From contig JAIXHQ010000024.1 of the NCBI GenBank assembly GCA_030145715.1, positions 1-46,941 on the forward strand: DNA of 46,941 nt, given 5' to 3'. Position 1 is the first letter of the stretch; every line of letters starts with the position of its first letter. The translations under genes and the position numbers were made by a program. Under the pieces are notes generated by a model. That model saw nothing but the letters and a program-made list of their open reading frames with translations. It did no database searches and was not told where the DNA came from. Positions 40,899 to 46,941 of the stretch are shown in pieces. This DNA is from Sphingopyxis sp. (GTDB lineage: Bacteria; Pseudomonadota; Alphaproteobacteria; Sphingomonadales; Sphingomonadaceae).

Positions 40899-40960
40899 GG
40901 CGCGATGCTTGCCAAGCGCGAACGCCCGGCGCAAGCTGCCCCGAAATATGGGGGAGACAT

Positions 40961-42925
40961 ATGATGCGCCGATTGATCGCCCTGCTGCTCGCCGGCAGCT
41001 TGCCCTTTGCCGCCGCCGCGCAGGATGCCGCGAGCGACGCGACGCGCACCGCGCAGGCCGAAATCGCGGCGCGCCTGCCGCTGGACGACCCGCGCGACCG
41101 GGCCAATGCGATGCGCGGCAAGCTGGCCGAGATTGAGGGCGGGGTCATTCTCGACAGCAAGGGCAAGACGGTATGGGACCGCCGCCCCTATGAATTTCTG
41201 AACGCGGCGGAGGCGCCCGCGACCGTGAACCCCTCGCTGTGGCGGCAGGCGCGGCTCGACGCGGTGCATGGCCTGTTCGAAGTCGTGCCGGGTAAGATCT
41301 GGCAGATACGCGGTTACGATATTTCGGTGATGACGATCATCCGCGGCAAAAGCGGATGGATCATCGTCGACCCGCTGTTGTCGGAGGAAGCGGCGGCGGC
41401 GGGCTGGAAGCTGTTTGTCGATACGGTCGAGGCAAAGACGGGCAAGCTGCCGATCAGGGCGGTGATATTCTCTCACAGCCATAGCGACCATTTCGGCGGT
41501 GTCGGCGGCATCGTGACCCCCGAACAGGTCAAGGCGCGGAAAATCCGCATCATCGCGCCGCACGGCTTTTCGGAAGAAGCGACGTCGGAAAATGTGCTGG
41601 CGGGCGGAGCGATGGGACGGCGCGCGCTTTACATGTTCGGCGCGATCCTGCCGCCGGGCGACAAGGGACAGGTCGATACCGGGCTGGGGCCAAAACTGTC
41701 GTCAGGCACGGTCGGCTATATGGAGCCGACCGAAGCCGTCGGCGAAGCGGGCGGGACGTTGACGATCGACGGGCTGGCGTTCGACTTCCTCGACGCCGGC
41801 AGCACCGAGGCGCCGTCGGAGTTTGTATTTTACATCCCCGCCTATCGGGCGCTGCACACGACCGAGGTGGTGACGCACACCCTGCACAATATCCTGACGC
41901 TGCGCGGCGCGCAGGTCCGCGATGCGCTGCGCTGGTCCAAGGTGATCGACGCGATGCTGCTGAAATGGGGCGGCAAGGCAGAGGTGGCGATGGCGTCGCA
42001 CCATTGGCCGACATGGGGGACGGGCGACGTATCGGCGCTGCTGGCGAACCAGCGCGATGCCTATCGCTATGTCCACGACCGCACCCTGTTCCTTGCGAAC
42101 CGCGGCGCGACCCTGCACGAACTGGCCGATCAGACCGGCGAAGCGCCGGTGCAGGGCCGGGATTTTTCGACGCGCGGCTATTATGGCACGCTCAACCACG
42201 ACATGAAGGCGGTGTATCAACGCTATTTCGGCTGGTGGGACGGCAATCCCGCGAACTTCAATCCGCTGCCGCCCGAACAGTCGGCGCCCAAATATGTCGC
42301 ACTGGCCGGAGGCGCGGACAAATTGCTCGCGGCGGGGCGCGCGGCGATCGAGGCGGGCGACTATCGCTGGGCGGCCGAGCTTTTGAACAAGCTGGTCTTT
42401 GCCCAGCCCGACAATCAGGAAGCGCGCGCCGCGCTGGCGTCCGCTTATGACCAGATGGGCTATCAGGCCGAATCGGGTGCCTGGCGCAACTATTATCTGG
42501 CGGGCGCGGCCAGCCTGCGCGGCACCGCGGTCGAAACATCGGCGGGCGGCGGGCAGAGCCGCAGCTTTGTCAGCGCCATCCCCACGGCAGTGTTTTTCGA
42601 CGCGCTCGCCGCCCGCTTTGACGCCGCGAAAGGAAGCGCGATCAAGGGCGTCTTTCAGTTCGTCCTGCCCGACAGCAAGGAAACCGTGGCGGTCATCGTC
42701 GGCGGCGGCGTCGAATTTCCGCGCTATGGCGTGACCGAGGCGGCGCCGACCGCGACGATCACCGTCGACCGCAAGATATTGGACGAAGCGATGATGGGGC
42801 GCGCGCAGTTCCCGGCGCTGATCCAGTCGGGCGCGATCGGGATCGACGGCGACCGCATGGCGTTTCTGTCATGGTTCGCGCTGCACCCGCCCGCCAACCC
42901 CCGTTTCAATGTGGTTGTGCCATAG
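40961..42925 (+). CDS. Alkyl/aryl-sulfatase, SdsA1/YjcS type (metallo-beta-lactamase fold)
   Basis: The 654-residue protein follows GGGGGAG and may start at 40961 or the adjacent 40964. A signal peptide (LIALLLAGSLPFAAAAQ) exports it to the periplasm. The metallo-beta-lactamase domain has HSHSDHFGG (H172, H174, D176, H177) and later TTEVVTHTLHN and MASHHWPTWG metal ligands. The helical dimerisation domain (AWELLNKLVFAQPDNQEAR-like region, 460-520) and the C-terminal SCP2-like domain (from about 530) complete the SdsA1 three-domain layout. It should hydrolyse primary alkyl sulfates such as dodecyl sulfate to alcohol and sulfate, for sulfur supply or detergent resistance. Length matches the family. 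Confidence 0.95.
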   Translation: MMRRLIALLLAGSLPFAAAAQDAASDATRTAQAEIAARLPLDDPRDRANAMRGKLAEIEGGVILDSKGKTVWDRRPYEFLNAAEAPATVNPSLWRQARLDAVHGLFEVVPGKIWQIRGYDISVMTIIRGKSGWIIVDPLLSEEAAAAGWKLFVDTVEAKTGKLPIRAVIFSHSHSDHFGGVGGIVTPEQVKARKIRIIAPHGFSEEATSENVLAGGAMGRRALYMFGAILPPGDKGQVDTGLGPKLSSGTVGYMEPTEAVGEAGGTLTIDGLAFDFLDAGSTEAPSEFVFYIPAYRALHTTEVVTHTLHNILTLRGAQVRDALRWSKVIDAMLLKWGGKAEVAMASHHWPTWGTGDVSALLANQRDAYRYVHDRTLFLANRGATLHELADQTGEAPVQGRDFSTRGYYGTLNHDMKAVYQRYFGWWDGNPANFNPLPPEQSAPKYVALAGGADKLLAAGRAAIEAGDYRWAAELLNKLVFAQPDNQEARAALASAYDQMGYQAESGAWRNYYLAGAASLRGTAVETSAGGGQSRSFVSAIPTAVFFDALAARFDAAKGSAIKGVFQFVLPDSKETVAVIVGGGVEFPRYGVTEAAPTATITVDRKILDEAMMGRAQFPALIQSGAIGIDGDRMAFLSWFALHPPANPRFNVVVP

Positions 42926-42950
42926 GGGCCCCAACGACTAACGAAGCATC

Positions 42951-43478
42951 ATGACCGACACGCCCGCGCTCCCGACCGCCCCGCCGACCCCCGATGCGCT
43001 AAACGCCGCCGAGGGGTTGGACCCCGTCGATCCGGCCTATGCCGGGGTGCTGCGCGTCGCCACCGCGCTCAACCTGATCCCGCTGGCGATCGGCGCGAGC
43101 GTGCTGGACGCATTGCTGATCCGGCATCTTGACGGGCCCTATGGCCTGATGACCGCCGCGGCGTGGTTGATCGCGATCGTCGGGATCGTCAGCTTTCCGT
43201 CGCGGCGCGTGTCGCGATGGGGGTACAGGATGGGCGAAGGGCAATTGCGCGTCGCGCGCGGCTGGCTGTTCCGCACCGACACCATCGTCCCGTTCGTGCG
43301 CGTCCAGCATATCGATGTCGGGCAAGGGCCGATCGAACGCTGGTTCGGCCTGTCGCACCTGATCGTCCATACGTCGGGCACCCACAACAGCATGGTGACG
43401 CTGCCCGGCCTTCCCACCGATCTGGCCGCCGCGATGCGCGAGACGATCCGCCGCCATATCCAGACCGATTTCGCATGA
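42951..43478 (+). CDS. PH-domain membrane protein (YdbS-like)
   Basis: The 175-residue protein has two membrane segments (VATALNLIPLAIGASVLDALLI and LMTAAAWLIAIVGIVSFPSR). The bacterial PH domain (bPH2, DUF304) follows: RVARGWLFRTDTIVPFVRVQHIDVGQGPIERWFGLSHLIVHTSG. In other bacteria YdbS and YdbT form a pair at the inner membrane; the pair has been linked to protection against toxins or to membrane stress, but no biochemical role is settled. The stop overlaps the start of the next gene (ATGA, 43475-43478), which has three such domains. It begins 25 bp after the sulfatase stop with little ribosome-binding sequence visible, so a promoter inside the sulfatase gene is possible. Confidence 0.9.
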   Translation: MTDTPALPTAPPTPDALNAAEGLDPVDPAYAGVLRVATALNLIPLAIGASVLDALLIRHLDGPYGLMTAAAWLIAIVGIVSFPSRRVSRWGYRMGEGQLRVARGWLFRTDTIVPFVRVQHIDVGQGPIERWFGLSHLIVHTSGTHNSMVTLPGLPTDLAAAMRETIRRHIQTDFA

Positions 43479-44995
43479 CCGAAACCGCCGTTTCCGCAAC
43501 CGTCGCGGGGGAGGAGCCGCATTGGCAGCGGCTGCATCCCGCGACGCTGGCGCTCGCCCTTGCCGAATTGGGGCCACGGTCGCTGCAATTTCTGCCGGCG
43601 GTCGCCGCGCTGGGCTTTACCGGCAACGCGATATGGATCGTCCCGGCGGTCCTGGCCTCTCTGTTGATCTCGCTGCTCGCCGCCTGGTTCCAGTGGCTGC
43701 GATTCCGCTTTCTGGTCGGCGAGGACGAGGTCGTGATCGAAAGCGGCGTCTTTTCCCGCCAGCACCGCACCATCCCCTTTGACCGCATTCAGGATGTCAG
43801 CATCGAACAAGGCCTGATCGCGCGCATGTTGGGTATCGCCAGGCTGGGTTTCGAAACGGGCGCCGGCGGGGCGGACAATGACGCGAGCCTCGACGCGATC
43901 GCGATCGATGCCGCACAGGCGCTGCGCCAGACGATCCGCGCGCATCGCAGCGATCAGGTCGCGGCGCCGGTCGCCACGCCCGATATGGCCGACGCGCCGA
44001 CGGCGACCGAGGACCGGCTGCTGTTCGCCATGGGCCCGCGCCAGTTGCTGACGGCCGGGCTGTTCAACTTTTCGCTTGCCGCGCTCGCCGTCGTCGGCGC
44101 CACCATGCAGTTTTTCGACGGGCTGCTGCCTTTTGATTTCAACATCTTCAACCCCCGCGACTGGATCGACCTGGCCGGGGATTATGGGCTGGACCAATGG
44201 CTGCTCGCGCATCGGTGGATCGCGGGTTTCGGCGCGGCCATTTCGCTGTTGTTCATCGGATTCGCCAGCGGCGTCGCGATGATGATCTTTGCCAACTGGA
44301 ATTTCCGGCTGACCCGCGAACCCCGGACGCTGCGCCGCACGCGCGGCCTGACGACGCGCACCGACGTTGCCGTGCCCGTCCGGCGCGTTCAGGCCGCGAT
44401 CATCGTCACCGGATGGCTGCGCCGACATTTCGGCTGGCACGAACTGCGGTTGCAAAGCCTGGCGAGCGATGGCGAAAAGGAACGCGATCATCAGGTCGTC
44501 CCCTTTGCCCGGTTCGCGGACATCGATCGGGTGCTGGCCGAGGTCGCGATCCTGCGCCCCGACGCCGACCGGCCGTGGCAGCGCAGCCATATGATCGTCG
44601 CGCTGGGCGGCCTTGTCGGCGCCACCTGCGCCGGTGCGGGCGGCATCGCCGCGCTGGCGTTCGGGCAGTCGATCGGCTGGCTGGCCATCCTCGCCGCGCC
44701 GCTGATCGCGGCGACCGCGCTGGTCGGCGCGCGCTTTCACCGCTGGACCGACCTCGACGGACAGGTTGCGATCCGGCGCGGTTTCTGGAAACCCAAGATG
44801 ACTTTGCTCCCCCACGCCTCTGTGCAAAGCATCGACATCAAGAGCGATTTCATCCTGCGCCCGCTGGGCCTTGCAACGCTGGTGTTCGGCGTCCCCGGCG
44901 GCAGCGCGCTCGCCAGCCACGAAATTCCGGCCATCCCGGTCGAAACGGCGCGGGGTCTGCGCGCCCATATTCTTGCCGCGCGGGCGCGGTCATGA
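43475..44995 (+). CDS. Multi-PH-domain membrane protein (YdbT-like)
   Basis: The 506-residue protein begins at the ATG within the ATGA overlap. It carries three bPH2 repeats: FLVGEDEVVIESGVFSRQHRTIPFDRIQDVSIEQGL, then FRLTREPRTLRRTRGLTTR with VPVRRVQAAIIVTGWLRRHFGW, then VAIRRGFWKPKMTLLPHASVQSIDIKSDF. Each is preceded by a pair of membrane helices. The three-repeat layout is that of YdbT, the partner of YdbS, and both are probably made as one complex in the inner membrane. The stop overlaps the recJ start (ATGA, 44992-44995). Ties to RecJ are found in other alphaproteobacteria as far as I recall, but a functional reason is not known. Confidence 0.9.
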   Translation: MTETAVSATVAGEEPHWQRLHPATLALALAELGPRSLQFLPAVAALGFTGNAIWIVPAVLASLLISLLAAWFQWLRFRFLVGEDEVVIESGVFSRQHRTIPFDRIQDVSIEQGLIARMLGIARLGFETGAGGADNDASLDAIAIDAAQALRQTIRAHRSDQVAAPVATPDMADAPTATEDRLLFAMGPRQLLTAGLFNFSLAALAVVGATMQFFDGLLPFDFNIFNPRDWIDLAGDYGLDQWLLAHRWIAGFGAAISLLFIGFASGVAMMIFANWNFRLTREPRTLRRTRGLTTRTDVAVPVRRVQAAIIVTGWLRRHFGWHELRLQSLASDGEKERDHQVVPFARFADIDRVLAEVAILRPDADRPWQRSHMIVALGGLVGATCAGAGGIAALAFGQSIGWLAILAAPLIAATALVGARFHRWTDLDGQVAIRRGFWKPKMTLLPHASVQSIDIKSDFILRPLGLATLVFGVPGGSALASHEIPAIPVETARGLRAHILAARARS

Positions 44996-46761
44996 CCGGC
45001 GCGGCGCTCGGCATCGTCCGGTCGATCCTGGGCCAGCCGTGGCACTGGCGCCGGGCCAGCGCCGACATGGCCACCGAAAATCTGGCCCCCGACGACCTTG
45101 TCACCCAATTGCTGCTCGCGCGCGGGGTGGCGCGCGACGACCTCGATCGTCAGCGCACGCCGACCTTGCGCGGCTTCATGCCCGATCCCTCGCTGTTCCG
45201 CGACATGGACGTCGCCGCCGCGCGGCTGGCCGATGCGGTCGAGCGCAAGGAAGCGGTGACCATCTTTGGCGATTATGACGTCGACGGCGCGACATCGGCC
45301 GCGCTGCTCGTCCGGCTGCTGCGCAGCCTCGGCCTGCCCGCGGGCGCCTATATTCCCGACCGGTTGATGGAAGGATATGGCCCGTCGGGCGCCGCGCTGG
45401 TCAAGATTGGCGAGGCCGGGTCAAAACTGGTCGTCACGGTCGATTGCGGCGCACAGGCGTTCGACGCCATCGCCGACGCCAGGGCGGCGGGGGTCGAGGT
45501 GATCGTCGTCGATCATCACCAGTGCGCGACGACGCTGCCCACGGCGCTGGCGCTGGTGAACCCCAACCGGCTCGACGAGGCGCCCGACGCGGCGGTTCAC
45601 GGCAATCTGGCGGCGGTCGGGGTCGCCTTTCTGCTTGGCGCGGCCTTGCTCCGCACCTTGCGCGCGCGGGGTTTCTTCACGAACCGCGACGAACCCACGC
45701 TGATCGACCTGCTCGATCTGGTCGCGCTCGGCACCGTCGCCGACGTCGCGCGCCTGACCGGTTTCAACCGCGCGCTGGTGACACAGGGGCTGAAGGTGAT
45801 GGCGCGGCGCGGCAACACCGGGCTGGCCGCGCTGATGGACGCCGCGCGGCTTACCAGGCCGCCCAGCGCCAGCGACATGGGCTTTGCGCTTGGCCCCCGC
45901 ATCAACGCCGGCGGGCGCGTCGGCAAATCCGACCTGGGCGTGCGGTTGCTCACCACCGCGGATCCGCAGGAAGCGGCCGAGATCGCCCAGGAACTGAACC
46001 GGCTGAACGAGGAACGCCGCGCGATCGAGGCGGCGGTGCTGGAACAGGCGATCGACGCCAGCGCCGCGTGCGGGAACGCGCCCGTCGCCATCGTCGCGGG
46101 ACAGGGATGGCATCCCGGCGTGATCGGCATCGTCGCCGGGCGGCTGAAGGAACGGTTGCACCGCCCCGCGATCGTCATCGCGCTCGACGACGAAGGCATC
46201 GGCAAGGGGTCGGGCCGGTCGATCGCGGGCGTCGACCTGGGCGCCGCGATCCTCGCCGCGAAAGAAAGCGGGCTGCTGGTCGCGGGCGGCGGCCACGCGA
46301 TGGCGGCGGGGCTGACGGTGACAGCGGACAAGGTCGATGCGCTGGGCGCGTGGCTGAACGACCGGCTCGCCGCCGATGTCGATCGGGCGAGCGGCGACAA
46401 ATCGCTGCTGATCGACGCCGTCCTTGCGCCGCGCGGCATCAACCCGCTGTGGTGCGACGCGATCGAGAGCGCGGGGCCCTATGGCGCCGGGTGGCCCGCA
46501 CCGCGCGTCGCGACCGGGCCGGTGCGGGTCGTCGAATCGGGGATCGTCGGCACCGATCATGTCCGGTTGATCGTGTCGGGCGACGACGGCGCGCGGTTCA
46601 AGGCGGTGGCGTTCCGCAGCGCCGAAACCGAATTGGGCCAGACGTTGCTGAATGCGCGGGGCGCGCGCAAACTCTGGCTCGCGGGCCGCGCGAAACGGGA
46701 CGATTGGGGCAGCCGCCCCGCCGCCGAACTGCATCTGGAGGATGCGGCATGGGCCGACTGA
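44992..46761 (+). CDS. recJ: Single-stranded-DNA-specific exonuclease RecJ
   Basis: The 589-residue 5-prime to 3-prime exonuclease acts in recombination and in mismatch and base-excision repair. The DHH core has motif I AVTIFGDYDVDGATSAALL (acid cluster 94-98), motif III DHHQC (174-176), and the motif IV part DLVALGTVADV. The DHHA1 domain shows SGRSIAGVDLGAAI and AGGGHAMAAGL. The OB-fold at about 450-560 (TGPVRVVESGIVGTDHVRLIVSG) binds the DNA. Length is at the usual size of alphaproteobacterial RecJ. It is translationally coupled to the upstream PH-domain gene by ATGA, and it is 102 bp upstream of the tRNA gene. Confidence 0.96.
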   Translation: MTGAALGIVRSILGQPWHWRRASADMATENLAPDDLVTQLLLARGVARDDLDRQRTPTLRGFMPDPSLFRDMDVAAARLADAVERKEAVTIFGDYDVDGATSAALLVRLLRSLGLPAGAYIPDRLMEGYGPSGAALVKIGEAGSKLVVTVDCGAQAFDAIADARAAGVEVIVVDHHQCATTLPTALALVNPNRLDEAPDAAVHGNLAAVGVAFLLGAALLRTLRARGFFTNRDEPTLIDLLDLVALGTVADVARLTGFNRALVTQGLKVMARRGNTGLAALMDAARLTRPPSASDMGFALGPRINAGGRVGKSDLGVRLLTTADPQEAAEIAQELNRLNEERRAIEAAVLEQAIDASAACGNAPVAIVAGQGWHPGVIGIVAGRLKERLHRPAIVIALDDEGIGKGSGRSIAGVDLGAAILAAKESGLLVAGGGHAMAAGLTVTADKVDALGAWLNDRLAADVDRASGDKSLLIDAVLAPRGINPLWCDAIESAGPYGAGWPAPRVATGPVRVVESGIVGTDHVRLIVSGDDGARFKAVAFRSAETELGQTLLNARGARKLWLAGRAKRDDWGSRPAAELHLEDAAWAD

Positions 46762-46816
46762 CGGCGGCAGCGCAAACAAGGACGTAACATTTTTGCGCAC
46801 GACCCCACCGCTGCGC

Positions 46817-46845
46817 TTGACCGCATGACCTTGCGAGTCTAATGC
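46817..46845 (+). promoter_or_regulatory. Predicted promoter of the tRNA-Glu gene
   Basis: TTGACC (46817-46822), 17 bp, TAATGC (46840-46845). The spacing is ideal and the predicted start near 46852 lies 12 bases before the mature tRNA. The -10 is weak, so this is a moderate call. Confidence 0.5.
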
Positions 46846-46863
46846 GCCGCTTCACCGAACGAC

Positions 46864-46939
46864 GGCCCCTTCGTCTAGCGGTCTAGGACGTCGCCCTTTC
46901 ACGGCGAAAACACGGGTTCGAGTCCCGTAGGGGTCACCA
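46864..46939 (+). tRNA. tRNA-Glu (anticodon UUC), CCA encoded
   Basis: The cloverleaf is complete. The acceptor GGCCCCT (46864-46870) pairs with AGGGGTC (46929-46935) including one G-U pair, followed by the discriminator A and an encoded CCA. The anticodon stem TCGCC/GGCGA (46891-46895, 46903-46907) encloses loop CTTTCAC, giving anticodon TTC at 46898-46900, which decodes GAA and GAG. The T arm ACGGGTTCGAGTCCCGT is canonical. It is the last feature in the window. Confidence 0.98.
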
Positions 46940-46941
46940 AA

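Noticed and set aside
43139..44968. Long minus-strand open frame opposite the PH-domain genes
   Set aside because: It is an antisense shadow; the plus strand carries three recognisable bPH2 repeats and ATGA junctions.
1..46941. CRISPR array, rRNA operon, prophage or complete transposon
   Set aside because: No regularly spaced repeats, no rRNA segments, no integrase and no full transposase frame were found.

Overview
The window is about 47 kb of GC-rich chromosomal DNA from an alphaproteobacterium. The gene content points to the Sphingomonadales, probably a Sphingopyxis-like sphingomonad: two very large TonB-dependent receptors, DUF2093 next to xseA, a bacterial alpha-2-macroglobulin beside pbpC, and many ATGA-coupled genes. 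This placement rests on recognising families, not on a database search. I annotate 33 protein genes and one tRNA.

Left edge (1-1000): this stretch is visibly less GC-rich. It holds what looks like the end of an IS21-type insertion sequence, abutting a shortened ImmA/IrrE metallopeptidase gene, and its XRE repressor partner. Two matching palindromic operators lie in the repressor promoter. It reads as a small acquired regulatory cassette damaged by a transposon.

1.1-9.3 kb: an orphan HTH protein, a glycine-zipper lipoprotein, an OsmC peroxidase, a tightly coupled ung - TSUP transporter - UPF0178 run, a 1025-residue TonB receptor with an unusual structured leader, and hisE followed by a HIT-family hydrolase.

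9.4-17.4 kb: the envelope-defence pair of a thioester alpha-2-macroglobulin and penicillin-binding protein 1C. 17.5-26.0 kb: an APC amino-acid permease, a Bcr/CflA exporter, and a leftward group of penicillin-acylase-family enzyme, M16 peptidase and a 100-residue protein ending in a clear terminator. 26.1-28.7 kb: clpB with a heat-shock-type promoter and a terminator.

28.7-36.5 kb: two diverged copies of a short structured intergenic repeat, a small periplasmic protein, a TPR/aspartyl-hydroxylase protein divergent from a sulfotransferase-like protein, a second large TonB receptor, an M23 peptidase lipoprotein and a DUF2093 protein. 36.6-39.4 kb: xseA and purD are divergent and their start codons physically overlap.

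39.4-46.9 kb: a membrane-tethered helix-hairpin-helix protein, a 76-nt near-perfect hairpin, a flavodoxin-like protein, an SDS-hydrolase-type alkyl sulfatase, two PH-domain membrane proteins coupled to recJ, and a tRNA-Glu(UUC). I saw no rRNA, CRISPR array, integrase, prophage or complete mobile element. The least explained parts are the receptor-hydroxylase-sulfotransferase neighbourhood, the structured repeats, the interleaved leader structure at 8430-8470 and the head-to-head overlap of xseA and purD.
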